Assembly: GCA_023435725.1 (NCBI GenBank)
Contig: JAEYRD010000103.1
Location: forward strand, 1-64,000
Reading direction: 5' to 3'
DNA from: Pseudomonadota bacterium
Lineage (GTDB): Bacteria > Pseudomonadota > Alphaproteobacteria > Rhizobiales > Xanthobacteraceae
DNA length: 64,000 bases
Part shown: in pieces, positions 9,406 through 18,580 of the stretch
How positions within the stretch are numbered: position 1 is the first letter of the stretch
Layout of the letters: every line of letters starts with the position of its first letter
Made by a program: the position numbers and the translations under genes
Notes under the pieces: generated by a model
Database searches by the model: none
What the model was told of the DNA's origin: nothing
The model's input: the letters and a program-made list of their open reading frames with translations, nothing else

Positions 9406-9493
9406 CCGTCATTGCGAGGAGCGTAGCGACGAAGCAATCCGGAATCTTTCCGTGGAGGCAGTCTGGATTGCTTCGCTGCGCTCGCAATGACGG
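9406..9493. repeat. Palindromic intergenic repeat, copy 1
   Basis: Begins CCGTCATTGCGAGGAGC and ends GCTCGCAATGACGG, so the two ends are inverted copies able to form a long hairpin. Internal segments GACGAAGCAATCC and GGATTGCTTCGC also pair. A second copy lies at 15529-15649. This is a REP/RIME-like element common between genes of Bradyrhizobium relatives. Confidence 0.85.
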
Positions 9494-9524
9494 AATGTGT
9501 GGATGCTTCCGGGGAAATTCAAAC

Positions 9525-12002
9525 TCACCGCGCCATCGACAACTTCTCCGTGATCGCCTTGCGCAGGATGCGCGACAGCGATTCCACCGAGTACGGCTTC
9601 TGGATCAGCTCGAACCCGCGATGGGCGTTTTCGGCGAGGACGTTGCTGTAGCCGCTGGTGAGTACGATGGGGAGGCCCGGATAGCGCTCGCGGACGATGC
9701 CGGCGAGTTCGACACCGTTCATGCCGGGCATGATGACGTCGGAGAAGACGAGGTCGACGGCAAATTCATTCTCGCCGAGGATTGCGAGCGCCGCATTGGC
9801 GTTGGCGACGCGGCGGACGACATAGCCGAGGTCTTCCAGGAGCTCGGTCGAGAATTGGCCGACATCGTCGTTGTCCTCGACCACGAGCACGCGGTAGCCG
9901 CGCCCGGTGGTCGCGGCCTCGCCGGTCAGCGCCGCGGCTTCCTTCTCGGCGGTGGGGCTCTTCGCCTGCGGCAGGTAGATGGTGAAGGTAGCGCCTTCGC
10001 CTTCGGTGCTCGTCACCGCGATGTCGCCCTCGGATTGCTTTGCGAAGCCAAACGCCTGGCTCAGGCCGAGCCCGGTGCCCTTGCCGACCTCTTTGGTGGT
10101 GAAGAACGGCTCGAAGATGGCGTCGATGTTTTCCGCCGCGATGCCGCTGCCGGTATCCTTGACCGAGATCGCGACATAGTCGCCGCCGCGCGCCGACTGC
10201 GCGCGCAGGCCAGGGATGCCTGCGACCTTGCGCACTGAGATGGTGAGGCGACCTCCGCCATCCATGGCGTCGCGGGCGTTGACGGCGAGGTTGATCAGCG
10301 CGGTCTCGAACTGGGCGATGTCGGCCACCGTGAAGCAATCGGCATCATGCACGTCCACTACGATCTCGATGCCGCTGCCAACCAGCGGCCGGACCAGCTG
10401 CGCCACGCCCTCGACCTGACTGCCGACATTGAAGATCTGCGGCTTCAGCGGTTGACGGCGCGCAAAGGCCAGCAGCTGCGCGGTCAGCTTGGAGGCGCGC
10501 TCGACGGTGTCGGAGATGGCGTCGACGTAGCGGCGCCGGCGCTCCTCCGGCAGCTCGCGCCGGCGCAGGAAGTCGGTGGCCGAGCGGATGATGGTGAGGA
10601 GGTTGTTGAAGTCGTGCGCCACACCGCCGGTGAGCTGGCCGATCGCTTCCATCTTCTGTGACTGCCGCAGCGCTTCCTCGCCGCGGCGGCGTTCGGTGAT
10701 ATCAACGGCCTCGGGCACCGCGCCGGTAATGTTGCCGTGACGATCGAGCACGGGCCGCATCCCGAACTCGAAATCGCGCTCGCCGATGGGCAGCCGCAAA
10801 CGCATCTCCATCCGCACCGCTTCGCCCCTCAGCACGGTGTCGAAGGCCTCGCGCACGGTTGCGCTCATGCCGTGCGTTCCGGTGAACCAGGGCGTTTCCC
10901 ACAGCAGCTTGCCGATCACATCCGCAGAGCTCGCCTTGATGCCGTCGAGTGCGGTGTTGTTGGCGTAAAGCAATTCTCCCTTGAGATTGACGAGGCCCTG
11001 ATACTGGTTGCTCGTCTCCAGGATCGCGCGCAGCCGCGCCTCGTTGGATTCGAGCTCGGCGGTGCGCTCGGCGATGCGCTCTTCCAGCGTCTCGTTGAGC
11101 CGGCGGAGCTCGATCTCGGCCTGCTTGGCGGCGGTGATGTCGTGGGCGACGCCGATGAAGCCGATATGCTTGCCGGTCGGGTCCCAGCGCGGCTGCGACT
11201 CCGAGCGCAGCCAGCGCCACTCGCCCTTGGCGTCCTTGTAGCGCGCCTCCAGCACGAACGGCTTGAGCGAAGCCTCGCCCTGGACGGATTGTTGCAGCAC
11301 ATGCGGCAGGTCGTCCGGATGCAGCACCTTGCGCCAGTCGAAGGCGATGGCTTCGTCGTAGGGCAGGCCGACGAAGTCGACATAGGCTTGGTTGGCGAAG
11401 GACCGCGTGCGGTCGAGCTTGGTCACCCAGATCGGCACCGGCGCGCTGTTGGCGATCAGCCGGAAGCGCTCCTCGCTTTCGCGCAAGGTCTCGCGCACCA
11501 GCATCTGGTCGGTGATGTCGATATGGGCGCCAACGAGGCGGATGGCGCGCCCGTCGCCGTCGCGCTCGATCTTGGCGACGACGCGGATCCAGCGGGTCTC
11601 GCCGTCGCTGGGGCGGATGATGCGGTATTCGGCTGTGTAGTCCTCGCTGGTCCCGGCCAGCGCATCGAAGAAGTGTTTCACCGCGGCGTCGCGGTCCTGG
11701 GGATGGATGCGGCTGACCCAGTCCTCGTGAGACTCGCCGGCAGCCTCGGGAGGCAGGCCGTGGATCATCAGATATTCCGGCGAGCGGCGGTTCTTGAAGC
11801 CTTCCCGGAAGTCAACCTCGAGGCCGCCAACCTTGCTGATGCGCTGGATGCGCGCCAGTTCCGCCTCGCGCTCCTGGAGCGCACGATAGGCGTTGTCGCG
11901 CTCGCGCGCGATTTCTTCGAGGTGCTGGCGAAGCCGGTCGCCGGCGCCGATCTCGGGCAAAGGTTCGTTCAAGGCGATGGCCGTTGTGATGCGAAAGCGC
12001 AC
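9525..12002 (-). CDS. PAS-domain hybrid histidine kinase with C-terminal receiver
   Basis: A 825-residue cytoplasmic sensor with no membrane segment. A coiled-coil lead-in is followed by three PAS/PAC units (about residues 50-165, 175-300 and 325-445; PAC cores include EYRIIRPSDGETRWIRV and GFIGVAHDIT). The phospho-acceptor histidine is in GGVAHDFNNLL near residue 462, and the ATPase domain has NLAVNARDAM, DTGSGI and GKGTGLGLS. The receiver has its aspartate in VFSDVIMPG near residue 754. The start is a GTG at 12000-12002; later TTG starts are possible. It shares architecture with the kinase at 16917. The signal is unknown. Confidence 0.85.
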   Translation of the reverse strand: MRFRITTAIALNEPLPEIGAGDRLRQHLEEIARERDNAYRALQEREAELARIQRISKVGGLEVDFREGFKNRRSPEYLMIHGLPPEAAGESHEDWVSRIHPQDRDAAVKHFFDALAGTSEDYTAEYRIIRPSDGETRWIRVVAKIERDGDGRAIRLVGAHIDITDQMLVRETLRESEERFRLIANSAPVPIWVTKLDRTRSFANQAYVDFVGLPYDEAIAFDWRKVLHPDDLPHVLQQSVQGEASLKPFVLEARYKDAKGEWRWLRSESQPRWDPTGKHIGFIGVAHDITAAKQAEIELRRLNETLEERIAERTAELESNEARLRAILETSNQYQGLVNLKGELLYANNTALDGIKASSADVIGKLLWETPWFTGTHGMSATVREAFDTVLRGEAVRMEMRLRLPIGERDFEFGMRPVLDRHGNITGAVPEAVDITERRRGEEALRQSQKMEAIGQLTGGVAHDFNNLLTIIRSATDFLRRRELPEERRRRYVDAISDTVERASKLTAQLLAFARRQPLKPQIFNVGSQVEGVAQLVRPLVGSGIEIVVDVHDADCFTVADIAQFETALINLAVNARDAMDGGGRLTISVRKVAGIPGLRAQSARGGDYVAISVKDTGSGIAAENIDAIFEPFFTTKEVGKGTGLGLSQAFGFAKQSEGDIAVTSTEGEGATFTIYLPQAKSPTAEKEAAALTGEAATTGRGYRVLVVEDNDDVGQFSTELLEDLGYVVRRVANANAALAILGENEFAVDLVFSDVIMPGMNGVELAGIVRERYPGLPIVLTSGYSNVLAENAHRGFELIQKPYSVESLSRILRKAITEKLSMAR

Positions 12003-12147
12003 GTGCCGGACGCATATTCACACAGACGGAGCGTGCTGGCCATTGCTCAAAGAGATTAGGCGGCGGCAGGGAAAGCGCCCGCGGCCTGACTGACGCGGGG
12101 AAGTCCGGTCAGGCAACGCCGGGGTCTGACTATTTGTTCCGAGGATT

Positions 12148-12173
12148 GGAACGAAGGTCCCTGCGGACGCGTC
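12148..12173 (+). promoter_or_regulatory. Possible EcfG-type stress promoter
   Basis: GGAAC at 12148 and CGTC at 12170 are spaced 17 bases apart, close to the alphaproteobacterial general-stress consensus GGAAC-N16/17-CGTT. It lies 57 bases upstream of the metallopeptidase gene. GTTCC-N7-GGAAC also forms a short inverted repeat here. The last base of the -10 box deviates, so this is tentative. Confidence 0.3.
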
Positions 12174-12229
12174 TTTGCGGGGCACCACAACTCTCGTTGA
12201 TAAAACTCCCTTGCCGAAGAGGCTAAATC

Positions 12230-13300
12230 TTGAAGCTCTTTGTCTGCCAGGCCTGCCGCAACGTCCTCTATTTCGAAAACCGCGCCTGCGAACGCTGCGG
12301 CCACCGGGTCGCCTTCCAGCCGGAGAAGGAGACGATGTCGGCGATCGAGCCCGACGGGGAGGCCTGGAGGACGCCGGCCGACATGGGCGGAAGTCGCATG
12401 CTGTGCCGCAACGCCGGGTACGACGCCTGCAACTGGCTGACGGATGCGGGCGATACCACCGGTTATTGCCGAGCCTGCCGCCACAACGGGACAGTGCCGA
12501 ACCTGTCCGATCCGATTCAACTCGCCGGCTGGCGCGAGCTAGAGGTGGCGAAGCACCGGCTGTTCTATTCGCTGATTCGCTGGAAGCTGCCGCTCCAGAC
12601 CCGGCACGAGAATCCCGAACACGGGCTCATCTTCAATTTCCTCGCCGACGATCCGAACAGCGGGCAGAAGGTCATGACCGGTCACGACAACGGCCTGATC
12701 ACGATCGCGCTCACCGAGGCCGACGACATCGAGCGCGAGCGGCGCAGGCTGGAGATGGGCGAGCCCTACCGGACGCTGCTCGGGCATTTCCGCCACGAGG
12801 CCGGGCACTATTTCTGGGATGTGCTGGTGCGCGATGGCGGCAAGCTGGAGGAATGCCGTGCGGTATTCGGCGACGACTCGGCCGATTACGGTCAAGCCTT
12901 GCAGTGCCATTATGCCGGAGGCGCGCCCCCGGACTGGCAGCAGAACTATGTTTCCGCCTACGCCACGGCACATCCATTGGAGGACTTCGCCGAGACCTGG
13001 GCGCATTATCTCCACATCGTCGACGCCCTGGAGATGGCCGCCGAGTTCGGTATGGAGGTGCGCCCCAAGGTCGATCGCGACGGGGAGTTGACGGCGCATA
13101 TCCGTTTCAACCCCTACGAGACGAGGGACGTCGAGGCGCTGGTCAACGCATGGCTGCCCTTCACCTTCGCCATGAACAGCGTCAACCGCGCCATGGGGCT
13201 GCGCGACCTCTATCCCTTCATCCTGTCGCCGGCCGTGGTCGCCAAACTGGGCTTTGTTCATAGCCTCGTGCGGGACGTGGCCTCGGCCAGCAAGCCGTAG
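12230..13300 (+). CDS. Zinc-ribbon putative zinc-binding metallopeptidase
   Basis: A 356-residue protein. The N-terminal zinc ribbon has four Cys pairs in the form CQACRNVL, CERCGH, and later C-x2-C at CRACRHNG. The metallopeptidase core has the zincin motif HFRHEAGHYFW near residue 190, with a downstream DFAETWAHYLH supplying the third ligand. This matches the family of putative zinc-binding peptidases with an N-terminal zinc ribbon. The start is a TTG at 12230 with GAGG upstream. No signal peptide is present, so it should be cytoplasmic. The substrate is unknown. Confidence 0.8.
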   Translation: MKLFVCQACRNVLYFENRACERCGHRVAFQPEKETMSAIEPDGEAWRTPADMGGSRMLCRNAGYDACNWLTDAGDTTGYCRACRHNGTVPNLSDPIQLAGWRELEVAKHRLFYSLIRWKLPLQTRHENPEHGLIFNFLADDPNSGQKVMTGHDNGLITIALTEADDIERERRRLEMGEPYRTLLGHFRHEAGHYFWDVLVRDGGKLEECRAVFGDDSADYGQALQCHYAGGAPPDWQQNYVSAYATAHPLEDFAETWAHYLHIVDALEMAAEFGMEVRPKVDRDGELTAHIRFNPYETRDVEALVNAWLPFTFAMNSVNRAMGLRDLYPFILSPAVVAKLGFVHSLVRDVASASKP

Positions 13301-13476
13301 GCCGTCCCCGGGGGATCGGCGGGCCCGTTTCGGTCTTACGCTGGTACGCCAGAGGGCCCGGATTTAGACCGTTGCCTCCGGCCCATTTTGATGTACCACG
13401 GGAGCCACACGGCCCGTCCCCCCATAGGCTCCAGGCCAGGGAAGGGTCCCGCCCAAGGTCGAGACTCAAGAAAAGC

Positions 13477-15492
13477 ATGTTCAAACGCATTCTGATCGCC
13501 AATCGCGGCGAAATCGCCTGCCGGGTCATCAAGACCGCTCGCCGCATGGGAATTCAGACGGTTGCGGTCTATTCCGAGGCCGATCGCGACGCCCTGCATG
13601 TCGAGATGGCCGACGAGGCCGTCCTGATCGGCCCGCCGGCCGCGGCCGAGAGCTACCTTTTGATCGACAAGATCGTCGAGGCCTGCCGCAAGACGGGCGC
13701 GGAAGCCGTGCATCCCGGCTACGGCTTCCTGTCCGAGCGTGAGGCGTTTCCACGCGCGCTGGAGGCGGCCGGCATCGTCTTCATCGGACCGAACCCCGGC
13801 GCGATCGCCGCGATGGGCGACAAGATCGAATCCAAGAAGGCGGCCGCGAAGGCCAAGGTCTCGACCGTGCCGGGCTATCTCGGCGTCATCGAGGATGACA
13901 AGCACGCGGTCCGCATTGACGACGAGATCGGCTATCCCGTGATGATCAAGGCCTCCGCCGGCGGCGGCGGCAAGGGCATGCGCATTGCGCATTCGAAGGC
14001 CGAAGTGGCCGAAGGCTTCAATCTCGCCAAGGCCGAGGCCAAGGCCTCGTTCGGCGATGACCGCGTCTTCGTCGAAAAGTTCATCGTCGATCCCCGCCAC
14101 ATCGAGATCCAGGTGCTGGGCGACAAGCATGGCAACGTGATCTATCTCGGCGAGCGCGAATGCTCGATCCAGTGCCGCAATCAGAAGGTCATCGAGGAAG
14201 CGCCGTCGCCGCTGCTCGATGAAGCCACCCGCCGCAAGATGGGCGAGCAGGCTGTCGCGCTGGCCAAGGCCGTGAACTACGATTCCGCCGGCACCGTCGA
14301 GTTCGTGGCCGGGCAGGACAAGAGCTTCTATTTCCTGGAGATGAACACGCGCCTCCAGGTCGAACATCCCGTCACCGAGCTCGTCACCGGCATCGACCTC
14401 GTCGAGCAGATGATCCGCGTCGCCGCTGGCGAGAAGCTCGCGCTGACCCAGAAGGACGTGACGCTGACCGGCTGGGCGGTGGAATCGCGGCTCTATGCCG
14501 AAGATCCCTTCCGCAACTTCCTGCCCTCGATCGGACGGTTGGTGAAGTATCGTCCACCGGCCGAGCAGAGCAAGGACGGCATCACCGTGCGCAACGACAC
14601 CGGCGTGCAGGAGGGCGGCGAGATCTCGATCCATTACGATCCGATGATCGCAAAGCTCGTCACGCATGCGCCATCGCGCGCGGCCGCGATCGAGGCGCAG
14701 GCGACCGCGCTCGACGCCTTCTACGTCGACGGCATCCGTCACAACATCCCGTTCCTGTCGGCGCTGATGAGCCATCCGCGCTGGCGCGAGGGGCGGCTCT
14801 CGACAGGCTTCATCGCGGAGGAATTCCCGCGCGGCTTTGCGCCGCGCACGGCCGAGGGCGAGATCGCCCGCCGTATCGCCGCGGTCGGCGCCTTCATCGA
14901 CCACGTGCTGGGCGAGCGCAAGCGGCAGATCTCGGGCCAGATGGGCGGCCGCGTCGTGCAGCGCGAGCGGCGCCGCGCGGTCTGGCTCGACCGTCAGGAG
15001 ATCTTGCTCGAGGTCGCGCGCGAGGAGGACGCGATCACGATCCGCTTCATCGATGCCGACGGCAAGGCCGGCAATGCGCATCTGCTGCAATCGCCATGGA
15101 AGCCGGGCGATCCGGTCTGGCAGGGCACCATCGACGGCCATTTCGTCGCGGTGCAGGCGCGCCCGATCGCCAACGGCGTCCGCCTCGCGCATCAGGGCGT
15201 CGAGGTGCCGGTCTATGTCTGGACCGAAACGGAGGCGACATCCGCGCGGCTGATGCCGGTCACCACGGCGTCCGACACCGGCAAGAAGCTGCTCTGCCCG
15301 ATGCCCGGCCTCGTGGTCTCGATCGCGGTGATCGAGGGGCAGGAGGTCAAGGCCGGCGAGACGCTCGCGGTCGTCGAAGCCATGAAGATGCAGAACGTGC
15401 TTCGCGCCGAGCAGGACGGCACGGTGAAGAAGATCCACGCCAGCGCCGGCGCGACGCTTGCGGTGGACGCGCTGATTTTGGAGTTTGCGTAA
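13477..15492 (+). CDS. pccA: Propionyl-CoA carboxylase alpha subunit (biotin carboxylase + BCCP)
   Basis: A 671-residue biotin-dependent carboxylase subunit. The biotin carboxylase domain starts with MFKRILIANRGEIACRV and has the ATP-grasp loop KASAGGGGKGMRI and the catalytic EMNTRLQVEHPVTE. A linking BT domain occupies about residues 450-590. The biotinyl domain ends the protein, with the attachment lysine in VEAMKMQN near residue 636. With PccB (not in this window) it carboxylates propionyl-CoA to methylmalonyl-CoA. The start at 13477 is where family similarity begins. The length and BT domain favour PccA over AccC or MccA. Confidence 0.88.
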   Translation: MFKRILIANRGEIACRVIKTARRMGIQTVAVYSEADRDALHVEMADEAVLIGPPAAAESYLLIDKIVEACRKTGAEAVHPGYGFLSEREAFPRALEAAGIVFIGPNPGAIAAMGDKIESKKAAAKAKVSTVPGYLGVIEDDKHAVRIDDEIGYPVMIKASAGGGGKGMRIAHSKAEVAEGFNLAKAEAKASFGDDRVFVEKFIVDPRHIEIQVLGDKHGNVIYLGERECSIQCRNQKVIEEAPSPLLDEATRRKMGEQAVALAKAVNYDSAGTVEFVAGQDKSFYFLEMNTRLQVEHPVTELVTGIDLVEQMIRVAAGEKLALTQKDVTLTGWAVESRLYAEDPFRNFLPSIGRLVKYRPPAEQSKDGITVRNDTGVQEGGEISIHYDPMIAKLVTHAPSRAAAIEAQATALDAFYVDGIRHNIPFLSALMSHPRWREGRLSTGFIAEEFPRGFAPRTAEGEIARRIAAVGAFIDHVLGERKRQISGQMGGRVVQRERRRAVWLDRQEILLEVAREEDAITIRFIDADGKAGNAHLLQSPWKPGDPVWQGTIDGHFVAVQARPIANGVRLAHQGVEVPVYVWTETEATSARLMPVTTASDTGKKLLCPMPGLVVSIAVIEGQEVKAGETLAVVEAMKMQNVLRAEQDGTVKKIHASAGATLAVDALILEFA

Positions 15493-15528
15493 GGGTCTAA
15501 GTGAGGCTCTCGACGGGCCCCACCAACG

Positions 15529-15649
15529 CCGTCATTGCGAGGAGCTCGCGACAAAATTGCAGGGCAATTTTGTGCTGAAGCGACGAAGCAATCCAGAAAT
15601 GTCACCTCGGAGACAGCCTGGATTGCTTCGCTTCGCTCGCAATGACGGG
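15529..15649. repeat. Palindromic intergenic repeat, copy 2 with insert
   Basis: Same ends as copy 1 (CCGTCATTGCGAGGAGC to GCTCGCAATGACGG) but about 33 bases longer. The extra part includes AAATTGCAGGGCAATTTTG, itself a small inverted repeat. It lies between pccA and the lyase gene and may form a long hairpin in the pccA transcript. Confidence 0.85.
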
Positions 15650-15688
15650 GTATGCTGCGGCGGTGTTGCAATCATCGAGACATCAACC

Positions 15689-16555
15689 ATGGCCTTTCGT
15701 TCCCGCCGCGAGAAACTGCGATCGATCCTGTCAGGGTCGGCCTGCGTCCATCCGGGCTCGGTTTACGACGCCATCTCGATCCGCATAGCCGAGGATCTCG
15801 GCTTCCCGCTCGGCATGTTCGGCGGTTCTGTCGCCTCGCTCGCGGTGCTCGGCGACCCTGATATCACGCTGATCACGCTCACCGAACTCGCCGAACAGAT
15901 GCGGCGGATGTCGCGTGCGGCGGCACTTCCTGTGCTGGTCGATGCCGATCACGGCTATGGCAATGCGCTTAACGTGCGTCGCACGGTGCAGGAGCTGGAG
16001 GCGGCGGGCGCCGCCGGTCTCACCATCGAGGATACGCTGCTGCCGGCCGCCTTCGGCGAAGCAAAGGCGCAGCTGATTTCGCTGGAGGAGGGCGTCGGCA
16101 AGATGAAGGCGGCGCTCGACGGCCGAGGCGATCCCTCGCTCGTCATCATGGGCCGCACCGGCGCGGCCTCCATCACCTCCATCGAGGATGCGATTCGTCG
16201 CGCGAAGGCCTATGAGACGGCCGGCGTCGATGCGCTGTTCTTCACCGGCATCAAATCGCGTGCCGAGCTCGAGGCAATCGCGGCCGCCACGCGTCTGCCG
16301 ATCGTGCTAGGCGGCGCGCCGGATGAATTGAATGCGATCGACTATCTCGCGAGCCAGCGCGTGCGCATCGCGCTCCAGGGCCATGCGCCGATCGCGGCTG
16401 CCACGCAGGCCGTCTACGAGACGCAGAAGGCGTTGCGCGAAGGTACGTCGCCCAAGAACCTCAAGGGCCTTGCCTCGTTGGATTTGACCAACCGCGTCAT
16501 GCGCGAGGCCGAGGTGAAAGCGCGCAGCGCCGATGTCCTGGGACTAAGGAAATGA
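15689..16555 (+). CDS. Isocitrate lyase/PEP mutase-family oxaloacetate decarboxylase-like protein
   Basis: A 288-residue TIM-barrel protein of the PEP mutase/isocitrate lyase superfamily. It shows HPGSVYDAISIRIAEDLG, MFGGSVASLAVLGDPD, the metal-binding VLVDADHGYGNALNVRRTVQELE and TIEDTLLP. This length and these motifs fit the PA4872-like oxaloacetate decarboxylases. The ATG at 15689 follows the palindromic repeat; an upstream in-frame start would translate through that repeat and is unlikely. Its stop overlaps the acylphosphatase start by four bases (ATGA), so the two are translationally coupled. Methylisocitrate lyase-like activity is the alternative. Confidence 0.8.
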   Translation: MAFRSRREKLRSILSGSACVHPGSVYDAISIRIAEDLGFPLGMFGGSVASLAVLGDPDITLITLTELAEQMRRMSRAAALPVLVDADHGYGNALNVRRTVQELEAAGAAGLTIEDTLLPAAFGEAKAQLISLEEGVGKMKAALDGRGDPSLVIMGRTGAASITSIEDAIRRAKAYETAGVDALFFTGIKSRAELEAIAAATRLPIVLGGAPDELNAIDYLASQRVRIALQGHAPIAAATQAVYETQKALREGTSPKNLKGLASLDLTNRVMREAEVKARSADVLGLRK

Positions 16556-16851
16556 GCCGGGCGATCCTCCAGGTCATGATCCGCGGTCGCGTGCAGGGCG
16601 TCGGCTATCGGGCCTGGGTCGAATACCAGGCGACGACGAGCGGCCTCGAAGGCTGGGTCCGCAATCGCCGCGACGGCAGCGTCGAGGCGCTGTTTGCAGG
16701 CGCGCCGAAGCACGTCGCCGACATGGTCGCGCTGTGCCGGCACGGCCCGCCGTCCTCGCGCGTGGACAGCGTGACCAGCGAGACCGCCAGCGTGGACGAG
16801 CTGAATTTGCGTAGGGCAGGGGAAGCGTTCTCGGTCCTGCCGACGGCTTGA
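16552..16851 (+). CDS. acyP: Acylphosphatase
   Basis: A 99-residue protein with the acylphosphatase signature: GRVQGVGYRAWVEYQA, whose Arg binds phosphate, and GWVRNRRDGSVEALFAG with the catalytic Asn. It hydrolyses acyl phosphates in the cytosol. It overlaps the stop of the preceding lyase gene by four bases, indicating coupled translation. Confidence 0.9.
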   Translation: MSRAILQVMIRGRVQGVGYRAWVEYQATTSGLEGWVRNRRDGSVEALFAGAPKHVADMVALCRHGPPSSRVDSVTSETASVDELNLRRAGEAFSVLPTA

Positions 16852-16916
16852 GAGCCCAGCCTCTCCGCGCAGACAGTGCGCTCCCTCGCCCCGTTCTTAC
16901 GGGGAGAGGTGAACAG

Positions 16917-18437
16917 TCACCGCGCCAGCTTGGCAATTGCCTCGCTGAGCTCGTGGATTTCGTAGGGCTTGCGCAGGATCGCGAAATCGCCGCGCACTCC
17001 GGCGGCGACGTCGCTGTAGCCGGTGGCGAGCAGGATGGGCAGGCCGGGGCGGATCCGGCGCAGATGATGGGCGAGGCTGAGGCCGTCCATCTTTCCGGGC
17101 ATGACGATGTCCGAGAACACGAAGTCGACGCCGTTCTTCTCGATTTCGCGCAATGCCGCCTCGGCATCGGCGACCCGGCGCACGTCGTAGCCGAGCTGCT
17201 CCAGAAGACCGATACTGACGAGGGCAACGTCGGGATTGTCCTCGACCAGCAGCACCGTGCCGCTGCCGCGGAACGGCATTTCTCCCGCCGTCTCCCGCGA
17301 TGGCGCGTCGTCTCCGCGCGGCAGGAGGATGGTGAAGGTCGTGCCCTTGCCGAGCTCGCTTGCGACCTTCACCGTGCCGCCGGCCTGGTGGGCGAAGCCG
17401 TGCACCTGTGAGAGGCCGAGGCCGGTGCCTTTGCCGATCGGCTTGGTCGTGAAGAACGGCTCGAAGATCTTGTCGAGGACGTCGCCGGGAATGCCAAGCC
17501 CGGTATCGGCGATGCTGATCGCGAGGAAGTCGCCGGCGAGGGGCGGCTCGTCGAGCACCGTATTGCGCGCCCCGATCGTCACCGCGCCGCCGTCCGGCAT
17601 CGCATCGCGCGCGTTGATGACGAGGTTGAGCAGCGCGGTCTCGAGCTCGGAGACGTCGGCCGTGATCGACCAGGCGTCGGGTTCGATGTCGAGGGCGAGG
17701 CGCACGGCACTGCCGACGCCGGCGTCGAGCACCTCGCGGATCGAAGCGATGCGCTCGGCAAAATTGATCGCCTGCGGGTTGACGCTCTGTCGCCGCGCAA
17801 AGGTGAGGAGCTGGTTGGTCAGCGCGGCGCCGCGCTTGGTTGCCGTCTCGATCGCGGACATGGCGCGCTCGACCTTGTCGTCGTCGGTGGCGCTCTTCTT
17901 CAGGATATGCAGGCTGCCGCTGATGATCATCAACAGATTGTTGAAATCATGGGCGATGCCGCCTGTGAGCTGGCCGAGTGCATCGAACTTCTGCGACTCG
18001 GCGAGCTGCTTCTGCATCGCCTCGAGCTTGAGCTCGGCATTGCGCCGTTCGGTGATGTCGCGGGTGATCTTGGCGAAGCCGACCAGCTCGCCACCCTCGT
18101 AGATCGGATCGATCACCACGCTGGCCCAGAAGAATGTGCCGTCCTTGCGGACGCGCCAGCCTTCCTCCTCGTAGCGGCCCTTTTCGCGGGCGATGCCGAG
18201 CGCCCGGGCGGGCTTGCCATTGGCGCGGTCGGTCTCGGTGTAGAAGCGGGAAAAGTGCTGGCCGAGGATCTCCCTGGGCGAATAGCCCTTGATGCGTTCG
18301 CCGCCGATGTTCCAGCTGGTGATGATCCCGCTGGGATCGAGCATGTAGAGGGCGTAGTCGGCAACCCCTTCAACCAGCAGCCGGAAACTGCGCTCGCTTT
18401 CGAACAAGTCTCTCTGCTGACTGAATTTTTTCGTCAT
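16917..18437 (-). CDS. PAS-domain hybrid histidine kinase with receiver
   Basis: A 506-residue soluble kinase. One PAS/PAC unit (about residues 15-135; ALYMLDPSGIITSWN, GFAKITRDITERRN) precedes a phospho-acceptor histidine in GGIAHDFNNLLM near residue 162. The ATPase domain has NLVINARDAMPDGG, DTGLGIP and GKGTGLGLSQVHGFA, and the receiver has its aspartate in FVFSDIVMPG near residue 441. The ATG at 18437 starts the recognisable PAS lead; the longer open frame upstream has no domain character. It is a shorter relative of the kinase at 9525. The signal is unknown. Confidence 0.85.
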   Translation of the reverse strand: MTKKFSQQRDLFESERSFRLLVEGVADYALYMLDPSGIITSWNIGGERIKGYSPREILGQHFSRFYTETDRANGKPARALGIAREKGRYEEEGWRVRKDGTFFWASVVIDPIYEGGELVGFAKITRDITERRNAELKLEAMQKQLAESQKFDALGQLTGGIAHDFNNLLMIISGSLHILKKSATDDDKVERAMSAIETATKRGAALTNQLLTFARRQSVNPQAINFAERIASIREVLDAGVGSAVRLALDIEPDAWSITADVSELETALLNLVINARDAMPDGGAVTIGARNTVLDEPPLAGDFLAISIADTGLGIPGDVLDKIFEPFFTTKPIGKGTGLGLSQVHGFAHQAGGTVKVASELGKGTTFTILLPRGDDAPSRETAGEMPFRGSGTVLLVEDNPDVALVSIGLLEQLGYDVRRVADAEAALREIEKNGVDFVFSDIVMPGKMDGLSLAHHLRRIRPGLPILLATGYSDVAAGVRGDFAILRKPYEIHELSEAIAKLAR

Positions 18438-18580
18438 TCCTGGACCCCGCCTCGACGGTGGCAAACGCCCGGTGGGTGGTTTGGTTCCTGCCTCTGGGAA
18501 GTTTTTAGGCAAATATCGGGAACAGTATGCAAGTCCCGGACGTCCAAAGCGTTTCGCGAAGACGGGTGTCCCGTTGTCCG

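Noticed and set aside
10737..12059. 440-codon plus-strand open frame
   Set aside because: It mirrors the hybrid histidine kinase on the other strand, whose PAS and kinase motifs are clear.
13336..15438. 700-codon open frame on the minus strand
   Set aside because: It is antisense to pccA, which has complete catalytic motifs. The antisense frame is open because of high GC and shows no domain.
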